Origin: Portulaca oleracea
Lineage: Eukaryota; Streptophyta; Magnoliopsida; Caryophyllales; Portulacaceae
Length of the DNA: 64,000 nucleotides
Assembly: GCA_029582165.1 (NCBI GenBank)
Contig: CM055887.1
Coordinates: forward strand, 12,451,190 to 12,515,189
Reading direction: 5' to 3'
Below the pieces are notes generated by a model. The model was given only the letters and a program-made list of their open reading frames with translations. It searched no databases and was not told the DNA's origin. Positions within the stretch are counted from its first letter, which is position 1, and the number at the start of each line of letters is the position of its first letter. Below are positions 12,201 to 22,631 of this stretch, piece by piece. The position numbers and the translations under genes are program-made.

Positions 12201-13193
12201 ACCACCATTAGCAGTCTTAATTGTCACATCTCCTCTACCTGTTATCTCATAATATTTGTTATCAGCAAGATAAACCCTGCCAAAATTTCCACTCCTGAAA
12301 TTACGAAATAACTCCCTGTTTGAAGAAACATGAAAGGATGCGCCAGTATCAACAATCCAAGACTCCTCAGGACTAGACACACTCAAGACAAGTGCTTCAC
12401 AAAGATCTTTAGCAGAGTTGACAGAGTCACGGTCATTGTTACCCTTCCCCTTCTTAGGTTTAGGGCAATCCCTCTTAAAATGACCTTTATCCCCACAACC
12501 ATAACACACAACATTGCTCATGTCCCTAGGCCTACTTTTACCCCTGGACTTCGACCGTCCCCTGGAATTACCAGAATTCTTATTGGTCTTCCTACCCCTG
12601 ACACTTAACGCAATTCCCGAAGATTCCTCGCCGAAATTCTTCCTGCGAAGACCCTCATCAAGCAATACAGACTTGACATCATCAAATTTCATCTCATCAG
12701 TATCCTTAGCACTACTAAAAGCAGTTACAAGGGTTCTCCAAGACTCAGGCATAGAAGATAATAATACGCAAGCCCTAACATTCTCAGGAAAAGCCATCGT
12801 TACTGAAGCAAGTTGCGATAAAATTTTAGTAATCTCATTAATATGATTAGCCACATCCCCACCTTCAGCCATCTTACAGCTGGTTAATTTAGTGAACAAA
12901 TATACATGATTTGCTGCAATAGGCTTCTCATACATATTCTCCAGTGCCTTCAGCAATTCCTTCGTTGTCTTTTTCTCCATGACGTTTAACATGACGTTTC
13001 GAGCCAATGACATCCTGATTAGGGACATCGCCTGTCGATCCAGTAGATCGTATTCAGCCTGCTCCATCTTTTCCGGCTTCTCCAGCAGCGGAACATGCAG
13101 CGACTTTGCATACAGCAGATCCTCAATCTGCAACTTCCAGTAGGTGAAGTCGGATCCATCAAACTTCTCTATTTCATACTTATCTCCTGCCAT
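9258..13193 (-). pseudogene. Copia A gag-pol polyprotein, one frame with two stop codons
   Basis: A single frame of about 1,311 codons, near the usual copia polyprotein length, starts MAGDKYEIEKFDG. Gag occupies about residues 1-200. The zinc knuckle CYGCGDKGHFKRDC is at 230-243, the protease active site VDTGAS near 281-286, and the integrase zinc ligands at H409, H414, C440 and C443. Integrase DDE residues are in VHSDVW, RTDNGG and IAERMNRT. The RT has MDVKTAF and YVDDM, and RNase H has GYVDADLSGD, STIESEY and HCDSQSA. Only two in-frame stops interrupt it: TGA at 11646-11648, where a Trp (TGG) is likely, and TAG at 10965-10967 in the linker before RT. No frameshift is seen. All catalytic residues look present, so the copy was probably active until recently and may still be mobilised in trans. 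Confidence 0.95.
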
Positions 13194-13229
13194 TGTTCGA
13201 AAGCGAATTCTCTTTCACAAACCCTGAAA

Positions 13230-13242
13230 GCTCTGATACTAG
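13230..13242 (-). promoter_or_regulatory. Primer-binding site of copia A
   Basis: Just inside the 5' LTR the sense strand reads TAGTATCAGAGC, one base away from the common plant initiator-Met-tRNA site TGGTATCAGAGC. It primes minus-strand DNA synthesis. The G-to-A change near its start may weaken priming. Confidence 0.85.
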
Positions 13243-13243
13243 T

Positions 13244-13659
13244 TGTTAGGATCGAAGAGTACTCAAGGAAAACACAAACAATAGGAAATAATAGCGGAAA
13301 ATAAATAAGAAATTTGACACAAGGATTTTAACGTGGAAAAAACCCAAAGCGGGAAAAAAAACCACGGAATCGATGCACTAGTAATATGAGGATTACAATA
13401 CAAGGTTGTGTTTCTCTCTATCTCACTTGATTTCCGGGATACAAAATAGGGAGAACCTGAACCCCTATATATACTAGAGAAACATAAGAGGAACTAGGTT
13501 AACAATAACTGAAAACCCTAAAAAAACTTGCCGCTCAAAAATATAACACACATATGGGCCTTTGAATGAAGTCCATCAAGGTCTCGCATTGCAGCACCCA
13601 AAAACGCAGCCTTCATTTTCTTCCTTCTTCGTTCCTCAGTTTGGTCTTCACACCCAACA
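13244..13659 (-). repeat. 5' LTR of copia A
   Basis: This 416-bp LTR matches the one at 8764-9178 with about ten substitutions and one added A. It starts TGTTAGG and ends CCCAACA on the plus strand. The target duplication ATAAC follows at 13660-13664. Confidence 0.95.
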
Positions 13660-13664
13660 ATAAC

Positions 13665-14502
13665 CTCCTGTGTTATTGCTAACTTAATTTTATTCTTAAA
13701 GGATCTAGTTTAATGAGCTAGCTAGTTGTGCTTAGCACTTAGCATGATTTATCAAATTTGTAAAATGGATAAATATAAAAAAAAAAATCCACACATAGGA
13801 CGGGTCGAATCACTAGTGCTAAGTTTATATGAACCTTATTTATGTTTTAAATTAACACGCATGTGACATGTTCATTAAACATTGTGGGGAAAAAATTTAT
13901 GAGATTCTCTTTCCTTTGTATTTGGAATACCGTCTAATACAAACATGTGTACTATGACTTCGCATTCAAGACAACCAAACTCTAGCTGGACATATCCCAC
14001 AAAATATAATTATGAGTTTATGACCCATCCTTCCAACACTAATAGAAAGCAGCATATGTTTAGGTACGGTTATTTGTTTTATTTGAGTAATTAAGCCTTA
14101 TGAAACTGATCATATTTGAGGAAAATTTTGGGATCCAACTGAATACCTACACCTAGTAAATAGGTGGTGGGTTTACTTACGGGTACGGGTTTGATCTTTT
14201 TTTTTTATTTGATTTGACCCGAGTGCAGTGATTTTTGATTGGATTAACAAAAATTTGCTCCAATAATTCTTTATACAATACAATATTTGACATTTGGGAA
14301 GGGTGAGATTAGATTTGTGTGAGTTTAAATTCCGTATTTATTTTATGTAGAGATACAGGTTGCTTGGTTCTAGTTTCATGGGTAGATGACGTTACTAAAT
14401 TGAGGTCAGGACATATTGATGGGTGGAAATAGAACCACGATAGGTCATCAACAAGGATTGGAGATCGAATGGAATTGAAATACATATGTATATGTGTAAA
14501 GG

Positions 14503-14553
<51 letters not shown>

Positions 14554-14769
14554 CTAAAGCTAAGTGTAATTATGAATTTATAATGTCATTTATAACTTTG
14601 ACTTACTTATCCCTCACACTTACTATTAAATACATTTTATGTCAAAATATGATTTTTGAAATTTAAAATAGATTGAAGTCTTATTGTCATTATGTTTTAA
14701 GTAAACTTTGATGACCCCTTAATTTTTAATTTCATTTTATTTTCTATTAGTTTTTTTGTTCGACCAGTA
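13665..14769. other. AT-rich spacer with (TA)n tract
   Basis: No gene is recognisable. A (TA)n microsatellite lies at about 14505-14551, and the apparent Tyr-Ile repeat frame across it is an artefact of that repeat. Confidence 0.6.
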
Positions 14770-14778
14770 TTTTAGTTT

Positions 14779-16438
14779 GGAAAATTGGAATCTAATAATC
14801 TAAACTTTAGGTCCATTTTGATCTGACAAACCGAACTTAACATTTTGCTATCGCTGAACCAAACTTAACAACATATTTTTTCCAGTAAACCTATGTCCAT
14901 CTCCGGCCACCGGAAAAATGACATGGCATTAATTTTGATGAGGTGGAATTTTTTAAATGCAAAAATTAAAAGAAAAAAAAGATAGCATGTGTTTGTTGAT
15001 GTGGCGGACTCAAATATTCAATCCCCCATCTGACTTAACATTTCCATATCTTAATAATATAAAAAAAAAGAAGGCAAAACCCCGCCCCAGAAATTCCCTC
15101 TCCCTTAAAACTCCTTTGTTTTTCTTTTAGGTTAGTCTTTGATCCCCAGCCCCTTTCCCTACTCTCTCCTCCTCTTCCATCTCTCTGGTAGTACAAGGCG
15201 AGCCTGATCAATTCGATCAAGGCGATTGATGATGAAGGGATACCGATCCACGGTCGGCCGTTGATGAAGGGGAAGCCCAACCGTCGGTGAAACTAACTGA
15301 CATGGAGTTGGACGAGTGCGAGGGAATGACGCTACAGGACGTCAACATCGAGGAGGAGATGAGCAGGAAACAGGCTGGTGACGAGGATGATGAGCAGTAG
15401 TCTGTAGTCCTCTTTTCTAATTACTTGCTTTCTTCTTCATATCAATGTGGGAGATGAATGAATGTTGTAATTTTTTATGATCTGAAACATGGTAGATAGA
15501 TAGCTAATGATAATTTCGTAGTTATAAAAGAAAATCCCAGATTCATTTAATCTCTTCTTTGTCAGTTCTCAATTTGATTCATCCCCAATATCTTCTTTGT
15601 CAGTTCCCAATCACAATCGTACCTCAGTTATGAGTTTCCCAATCGAATTTCCATTATTGATGAGTGTTTCTAGGGTTTGTGATTACCTATGCTTCTCTTT
15701 CGCCGTTGCCACTAATGTTGTTTCTCGGCGGTAGTGCTGGTTCGATTTGCTCTATCTAGTTAAAGTTGTGGTAATTTAATGTTTTAAATCGTGCTTTGAA
15801 CAAGATTTTTTTGAATGTTATTTCCATTAGCAATTCCCTTTGTAACTAATCGAGTTGGTGGATTTCAATAATCTAAACTTATAATCAAGGAAAGAAATCA
15901 GGAGACTTTAAATCGACAAGGAAGTGGAGGTATGAGATCAAATTATGTTGCTCGCCATGGCTTGTTTCTCAGGCATGCTTCTCTGTTATGGTGGCTTTTT
16001 GTTGGCAAGTATCTTACTCTGGAATTTTACAACAATGTCAATTTCAATGTGCAGAGAAGTAAACAGTCATAAATGACTTTCACTTTAATTTTTGCATATT
16101 TGAGTCTGATGGGGGGATTGAATTTCTAGGGCGGGGGTTTTTCCTTCCTTTTTTTAATATTATTAAGATATGGAAATGCTAAGTTAGATGGGGGATTGAA
16201 TTTGAGTCTGCCACATCAACAAACACATGCTATCTTTCTTTTTCTTTTAATTTTTGCATTTAAAAAAATTCCACCTCATCAAAATTAATGCCATGTCATT
16301 TTTCCGGTGGCCAGAGATGGACATAGGTTTAATGGAAAAAATATGTTGTTAAGTTTGGTTCAGTGATAGCAAAATGTTAAGTTCGGTTTGTCAGATCAAA
16401 ATGGACCTAAAGTTTAGATTATTGGATTCCAATTTTCC
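14779..16438. mobile_element. Mutator-like (MULE) element with ~320-bp TIRs, Pack-MULE candidate
   Basis: The two ends form long terminal inverted repeats of about 320 bp (14779-15100 and 16119-16438) with outermost GGAAAATTGGAATC. A perfect 9-bp target duplication TTTTAGTTT flanks it (14770-14778 and 16439-16447). A 9-bp duplication with long TIRs is the Mutator hallmark. The interior of about 1 kb has no transposase and is therefore non-autonomous. It includes a GC-richer block at 15170-15400 that could be captured host DNA. Confidence 0.92.
15236..15400 (+). pseudogene. Possible captured gene fragment inside the MULE
   Basis: A block of higher GC than its surroundings keeps an open frame from 15236 to the TAG at 15398-15400. 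Its only ATG is at 15302, giving a 32-residue acidic peptide starting MELDECEGM and ending AGDEDDEQ. Upstream the frame closes at TGA around 15233. I do not recognise the protein. The acidic C-terminal-like end followed by a UTR-like AT-rich tail fits a captured 3' exon, as in Pack-MULEs, but composition alone cannot prove coding. Confidence 0.35.
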
Positions 16439-16464
16439 TTTTAGTTTTAAGTTGGAATTATTAT

Positions 16465-17302
16465 TGTAAGGCTCAGATACCCTTGTGAGGCTCTGATACC
16501 ACTTGAAAGGAAAATTCAGAGTAGGTGAACTTGCAAGCTACAAATAATAGCGGAAGCAAATAGCGAGATAATGGAGATTACGACAAAATTAGGAACGGAA
16601 ATAAAAACTGTGAAAAATAACAACACCAAGATTTACGTGGGAAACCGAAAACTCGGAGAAAAAACCCACGGACGGCGACAGCCAGAAAATTATTCATGAA
16701 CTTCCAAGTTTGCCCTTCATTTATTCATCCTTAATTTTCCTTCACTTATTTATTACTACTAAAATTCTCACATTTTAATTTACACTCTTCCTCATCTCCT
16801 TCTCCCTCACTGCTCGACTCTCCCAGACCATCTCCTTTTCTATCTTCTGCTAATTGCCATCTTGGTTTTTCTTCCACCCACTCTCACTCCCCCCCTCCCC
16901 CCTTGAAACACCAACTTGGAACCCAACTTTATGAATAATTAAAGGGCAAGGTCAGAATCTCCAACCACCATCGGATCTGCAACCACCAGGCTGAATCTCC
17001 ATTGCCAGAGTCAAAAACCTTTAAAAATTGATAGAAGGGATAATTATGTATCATTTGGGTCTTAGCCGGAGTCAAACTTGACATTGGCCATATTTTTTGG
17101 GTATCCAAAGTATAGGGTCCAAAAAATAAACTTTCAAATGTGTGAGACCAGATAATAAATACCCCTAAAGTTGAGGGTTCAAAAAGCAAAAAACCACACA
17201 TATTATATATAGACGCGCACATAAACACGCACACATGTATACAGTAATTTAAAAAATTTTATTATTATAATAATAATAACAATAATAATAATAATAACAA
17301 TA

Positions 17303-17378
<76 letters not shown>

Positions 17379-17781
17379 ACTATAAAATCCACTATGAGAA
17401 GGGAGGAGTACAAAGGCGATCACTATCACAGGGTGTGATACGATCTAGCACTAGAGATTACAAAAATCTCTCAAACTCTCAACTCACAATCTCGCAAGGA
17501 ATTACAATGGTGGAAGACTAGAAAAATTGGTGAAACTAACTTCTCTCAATTTTTCTCTCCCAACTATTAGGAAACTCACCTAATAGTAAATAAGTATTGG
17601 ATTCTTTTTGTAGTTGTTATAGAATTGAAAAGCTACGCACGCTTTTATAGGTGAAGAATGAGAATACGTTGCATGAATTAATCTCCTAATGTAAAAGCTA
17701 GAAACCACAACGCATGTAAACTCCCTCATCTACATTTAATTATATAACACCTCATGGGAGGTTTTTGGGACATTCATAACA
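16465..17781 (-). repeat. 3' LTR of copia B, split by a nested insertion
   Basis: The LTR parts are 16465-16690 and about 17386-17781, matching the intact LTR at 22004-22626. The outer end is TGTAAGG and the inner end ATAACA on the plus strand. The polypurine tract sense sequence CCAAGGTGGAGAT lies just inside (17782-17794 region). Confidence 0.92.
16691..17385. mobile_element. Unclassified 0.7-kb insertion inside the copia B LTR
   Basis: Alignment of the two LTRs shows about 695 extra bases here. AAAAT borders both sides (16686-16690 and 17384-17388), a possible short target duplication. The insert has a CT-rich middle and ends in a (TAA)n-(TTA)n microsatellite at about 17259-17375. No terminal inverted repeats, transposase or tRNA-like promoter could be seen. 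It may be a retroposon with a simple-repeat tail, but the class is unknown. Confidence 0.7.
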
Positions 17782-17881
17782 ATCTCCACCTTGGACCAAA
17801 ACAACCAACCCATAATCCAAATAAGTACCTTGACCACCGTCGCCAACACGCCCCTTTTCAGAGCGTGGCCCCGCAGGGCTC

Positions 17882-19393
17882 TCACATAGAGCAAACTCCT
17901 ACTAAGTCCAAGCAATGCTTAAACTTAGCGATAGATAAAGGCTTGGTTAACATATCTGCAGGATTCTCAGCTGTATGAATTTTGTTCACCACAATCTCAC
18001 CTGCAGTAATTGTATCTCTGATGAAGTGATACCTGACGCTAATATGTTTGGTCTTCGAATGGTAAGCGTCATTCTTGGCCAAATTTATAGCACTCTGACT
18101 ATCTGAATAAACCTCAGTCTCACCCTGTGACACACCAAGCTCCATGACCAAACCCCTCAACCAAATAGCCTCCTTCACTCCCTCAGTAGCAGCAATATAT
18201 TCAGCCTCAGTAGTAGACAAGGCTGCAATAGACTGAAGTGAAACCTTCCAGGATACTACACCTTCACATAAAGTGAACACATACCCTGAAATTGAGCGTC
18301 TCCTATCCAAATCTCCACCATAGTCAGCATCCACAAAACCAACAACATTAGACGTTGCCACACTGCCTCTATCATATAAGATGCCCTTCTCCAACGTACC
18401 CTTCACATAACGAAGGATCCATTTCACTCCTTCCCAATGCTCCTTACCTGGATTCTGCATGTATCTACTCACCACGCTAACTGCATGGGACATGTCATGT
18501 CTAATGCAAACCATAGCATACATCAAACTACCAACTGCACTAGCATATGGAACATTAGACATCTTTTTCATCTCTAAATCAGACTTAGGACATAACTCAC
18601 CAGATAACTTGAAATGAGCAGCTAATGGAGTTGACACCGCCTTGCAGTTTCTCATGTTGAACTTGTCCAACACTTTCTCAAGATACCTTTGCTGAGACAG
18701 GAACAACTTCCCTGTCTTTCTATCTCTCTATATCTCCATACCCAAAATCTTCTTAGCTGGCCCGAGGTCCTTCATCTCAAACTCATGGCTGAGTTGAGAT
18801 TTCAATTTCCTAATCAAAGACATGTCCCTGGATGCAATTAACATGTCATCAACATACAACAGTAAATAAATGAAAGACCCATTATCAAATTGCCTGAAGT
18901 ATACACAGTTGTCATATTGGCTCCTTGTGTACCCTTATCCTACCATAAAGGTATCAAACCTTTTATACCACTGCCTGGGTGCCTGCTTCAGTCCATACAA
19001 GGACTTTCTTAATCTGCACACTTGTCCCTCTTTACCAGGGATAGTGAAACCCTTTGGTTGCCTCATGTAGATTTCCTCCTCCAACTCGCCATGAAGGAAA
19101 GTTGTCTTCACATCAAGTTGCTCCAACTCCAAGTCAAATAGAGCAACGAAGGCAAGCAAGGTGCGGATCGACGTATACCTCACAACTGGCGAGAACACCT
19201 CATTATAGTCAATCCCTTCTCTCTGGTTGCAACCTCTAACCACCAATCTGGCTTTCCACCTTGCACTCTCAATACCAGGAATACCTTCTTTTTTCTTGTA
19301 CACCCATTTAGCAGTAAGAGCCCGTCGCCCTTTAGGCAACTCACATAGCTCCCAAGTTTCATTTTTCTGCAAACTTTCCATCTCCTCTTGCAT
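17882..19393 (-). pseudogene. Copia B reverse transcriptase-RNase H remnant
   Basis: One frame runs from MQEEMESLQKNETWEL (19393) to the C-terminal LDLVGVCSM (17882), broken by TAA at 18935-18937 and a TAG near 18728. RT landmarks are WKARLVVRG, QLDVKTTFLHGELEEEIY, SLYGLKQAPRQWY and YVDDMLIAS; the last lies between the two stops. RNase H has [20 protein letters not shown] and [14 protein letters not shown]. Catalytic residues are kept but the frame is not open. Confidence 0.93.
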
Positions 19394-19833
19394 TGCTCCT
19401 ATCCATTTGAGGCACTTGGACCGGAGATGGCCTCCTGATAGGTAGAAGGCTCAGCACCTTCAGGAGTATCCTCTGCAACATTCAATGCATAAGCTATCAT
19501 GGCATCATCTTCATCATTGTATCGAGAAGGCCTCCTGATCTCCCTTCTGGGATGATCTCGAGCTATGCATCTCACTTCCTCTTCTTGAGGAACATCAACT
19601 TTAGTCTTAGTCTCAGTCTGATTAACCTAGACTGTTTCAGGAATAGAATCAGCAACCTGCTCCTGGTCGGGAGTCTCAGTAGCTCCACCTCAAGCTCCAC
19701 CTTGAGCTCCAACCTACTCCACATCGAACTCAACTCTCTCATCATCCTTCTTCTGATTGCCTGCACCATCAGAAGTAACAGTAGATTCCATCCCAGATAG
19801 CATTGCATTTTCATTAAAGGTTACATCTCTAGA

Positions 19834-21089
19834 CTATATGACTTTCTTCAAGTCTGGACACCACATGCGATATCCCTTAGACTCAGACCCATAACCTAGA
19901 AACATGCATTTAACAGCCCTGGGAGACAGCTTCCCCTCATTCACATGGGCATATACAGGACATCCAAATACTCTCAAAACTGAATAATTAGCTGGATTAC
20001 CTGACCAAACTTCCTCTGGAATCTGGAAGTCAATAGAGGAGTGAGGTGATCTATTCAGCAGATAACAGGCAGTAGCAATTGCCTCTGCCCAGAATGATCT
20101 ATTCTTCCAAAGCCCTGCATTAGAAAACATGCAACGAGCTTTCTCAAGGAGTGTCCTGTTGATCCTCTCTACAACACCATTTCGCTGAGGTTTGCCAACA
20201 AGGTTCTATGCCTAGCAATCCCATGCTCCTTGCAGAACTCAGTAAACTTCGAATCAACGAACTCCAACCCATTATCAGTCCTGAGTTTCTTTATCTTCTT
20301 CCCTGTCTGTTTCTCCACCAAAGTCTTGAACTTTTTGAAGTAAAAGAAAGTCTCATTCTTGTGACGAAGGAAGTAAACCCGGGTGTTCCTCAAGAAGTCA
20401 TCAACGAATGTCAACATGTAGCGGTTTCCTGCCAAAGATGGCACCCTAGCAGGTCCCCACAAATCTGAGTGAATGTAGTCTAGAACCCCTGTTGTAATAT
20501 GCTTGGCCTTGGAGAAACTGACCCTCTTCTGTTTCCCGTAGACACAGTGGTCACAAAACTCCAACTTTCCAATCTGTGTGCCCTCGAAGCAACCTCTTTT
20601 GCTGAGTATTGACATCCCCTTCTCTCCCATGTGGCCCAGTCTCGTATGCCACAACTTTGGAATGGCGGCCTCATCAAGACTAGAAACCGTTGCTGCAGTT
20701 CCTATTACTGTAGACCCCTACAATGTGTAAAGACTTCCCTTTCTGGTTCCCTTCATAAGAACCATAGCGCCCCTGCAAACTTTCAGGACACCATTCTCAC
20801 CAATGTACCTGCAACCGTTAGCCTCAAGAGTACTCAAAGATATCAAATTGCGAGTCATGCTAGGGATATGACGAACCTCTTTCAAGGTTCTTACGGTACC
20901 ATCATGAGTTCTAATCTTGACACTACCAATTCCCACAACCTTGCAGGTTGTGTCATTACCCATAACCATGACACCCGAATCCACAGTTTCATAGGTGTCA
21001 AACCAGTCCCTATGAGGACACATGTGGTAGGTACAACCTGTATCAAGAACCCACTCATCTCTCGCCACTCTACCTGAGGTAGTGGCCAA
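19834..21089 (-). pseudogene. Copia B protease-integrase remnant
   Basis: The frame from 21089 has the protease motif VLDTGCTYHMC, then the GAG-pre-integrase region. Integrase zinc ligands are in WHTRLGHMGEKGM and CDHCVYGKQKR, and the first two catalytic Asp residues in IHSDLWGP and LRTDNGLEF. A TAG at 20718-20720 interrupts it. A frameshift near 20170 precedes the block with ERINRTLLE-type and LLNRSPHSSIDF sequence in another frame (20130-19834), which ends at a stop before a VTFNEN-like segment. The 19400-19830 stretch is a degraded linker to RT. Confidence 0.9.
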
Positions 21090-21133
21090 GGCATCATCCG
21101 CTATAAACCCTTCTGCTTCTGACTCAGACTCAA

Positions 21134-21979
21134 CTACGTTTGCGGTACCAGGTTTAGTCTGATTATCTTTACTACCCTGCTCGGTCTCTCCTTAGCCCAA
21201 CAAGCACTCTCCACATGACCCTTTTTGCCACAATAATTGCACTTCTTGTTTCTGTGAGGATTCCTAGACTTAGAACGGTGTTTAGACTTCCCTCTAGACC
21301 CGTTTCCCTTGTGTTCATTACCCCTTCCCCTTACATTCAAGGCCTCACTGACCTCATCATCGCTATTATCCATCTTCTCCTTAGACAGTAGACTAGCTTT
21401 GACATCACTAAGCTTAAGGACACCACGATTCCCATACAACATGATCTCCTTAAATTGTTTATGTGACGTAGGTAGGGACAAAACTAAATGTAAAGCCTTT
21501 TCCTCATCAGTATGTTTCACATCCATTGACTCTAACCCGGTAATAATAGAATCAAATTCAGCCAGATGTGCTCGCATAGAAGTACCTGTAGGCATTTTTA
21601 GCCTGTAGAGCTTTTCCATCATGCGGTATTTGTTGGCTAAGCTCTTTGACATATACAGCTCCTCCAGTTTGGCCCAGAGCACTCTCGGTTGGTTAATCTC
21701 CATAACCTCTCTCTGAATGTGTTCCTCCAAACACAGTTGTATATCGACCAATGCCTTATCTTCCATCTTCTTCCACTCTCTTGCACTTAAGCCACCTCTA
21801 ATCTCCTTCTGTAGTGCTGCAAACTCTTCATCAGACATCGATGTGTCAGACTTCGTGTCAGGGTACTCAATTACGTCCCATAACCCGTCTTTTAGGATCG
21901 CCTTCATCTGCAGCCTCCACATCGTAAAACTCCTCGCTCCATCATATTTTGGAATCTCACTCTTCATAACTGAAGTCAT
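21134..21979 (-). pseudogene. Copia B gag with zinc knuckle
   Basis: The start was placed at 21979, where MTSVMKSEIPKYDG begins about 11 bases after the primer site. The open frame reaches further upstream into the LTR but without homology. The protein resembles copia gag of the Tnt1 style, with REVMEINQPRVLWAKLEELY in its core and the zinc knuckle CNYCGKKGHVESAC. After the knuckle the frame is lost and closes at 21134, so gag is not joined to the protease that continues in another frame at 21089. Confidence 0.9.
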
Positions 21980-21988
21980 CTCAACCAA

Positions 21989-22042
21989 AGCTCTGATACC
22001 ACTTGTAAGGCTCAGATACCCTTGTGAGGCTCTGATACCACT
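21989..22042 (-). promoter_or_regulatory. Primer-binding site of copia B with two older tandem copies in the LTR end
   Basis: Plus-strand units AGCTCTGATACCA (21989-22001), GGCTCAGATACCC (22009-22021) and GGCTCTGATACCA (22028-22040) repeat every 19-20 bp. Each is a reverse complement of the Met-tRNA primer site TGGTATCAGAGC, the middle one degenerate. The first lies next to the LTR end set by the target duplication and is the working site. The other two lie inside the LTR. Confidence 0.85.
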
Positions 22043-22626
22043 TGAAAGGAAAATTAAGAGTAGGTGAACTTGCAAGTTACAAATAATAGCGGAAGCAAAT
22101 AGCGAGATAATGGAGATTACGACAAAATTAGGAACGGAAATAAAAACTGTGAAAAATAACAACACCAAGATTTACGTGGGAAACCGAAGAACTCGGAGAA
22201 AAAACCCACGGACGGCGGCAGCCAGAAAATAATCCACTATGAGAAGGGAGGAGTACAAAGGCGATCACTATCACAGGGTGTGATACGATCTAGCACTGGA
22301 GATTACAAAAATCTCTCAAACTCTCAACTCACAATCTCGCAAGGAATTACAATGGTGGAAGACTAGAAAAATTGGTGAAACTAACTTCTCTCAATTTTTC
22401 TCTCCCAACTATTAGGAAACTCACCTAATAGTAAATAAGTATTGGATTCTTTTTGTTGTTGTTATAGAATTGAAAAGCTAAGCACGCTTTTATAGGTGAA
22501 GAATGAGAATACGTTGCATGAATTAATCTCTTAATGTAAAAGCTAGAAACCACAACGCATGTAAACTCCCTCATCTACATTTAATTATGTAACACCTCAT
22601 GGGAGGTTTTTAAGACATTCATAACA
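22004..22626 (-). repeat. 5' LTR of copia B
   Basis: This intact 623-bp LTR starts TGTAAGG and ends CATAACA on the plus strand. It is nearly identical to the split LTR on the left. Target duplication ATTAT follows at 22627-22631. Confidence 0.93.
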
Positions 22627-22631
22627 ATTAT

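Larger units (their letters stand above)
8764..13659 (-). mobile_element. Copia element A: complete Ty1/copia LTR retrotransposon
   Basis: A full-length element is bounded by two LTRs (8764-9178 and 13244-13659) and a perfect 5-bp target duplication ATAAC at 8759-8763 and 13660-13664. In the sense (minus) direction it has 5' LTR, an initiator-Met-tRNA-type primer site, one gag-protease-integrase-RT-RNase H frame in copia order, a polypurine tract and the 3' LTR. The LTRs differ by about ten substitutions and one indel by eye (about 97% identical), so the insertion is fairly recent. The gag and integrase style suggest the Tork/Tnt1 group, which is an inference. Confidence 0.97.
16465..22626 (-). 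mobile_element. Copia element B: full-length, decayed Ty1/copia retrotransposon
   Basis: LTRs at 16465-17781 (with a nested insertion) and 22004-22626 bound a minus-strand copia interior. A perfect target duplication ATTAT lies at 16460-16464 and 22627-22631. It fits only if each LTR includes a 39-bp end segment (plus-strand TGTAAGGCTC start) that itself holds an old primer-site copy. Coding order is gag, protease, integrase, RT and RNase H, but spread over several frames with stops. The LTRs, leaving out the insertion, differ at about eleven positions by eye, roughly 98% identical. Decay of the coding frames is greater than LTR divergence suggests, so the copy may have arisen from an already defective template. 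Confidence 0.95.

Noticed and set aside
16504..22043. LTR ends of copia B placed at TGAAAGG next to the inner primer-site copy
   Set aside because: With that border the left flank still carries primer-site sequence and no target duplication is found. Moving to TGTAAGG gives perfect ATTAT.
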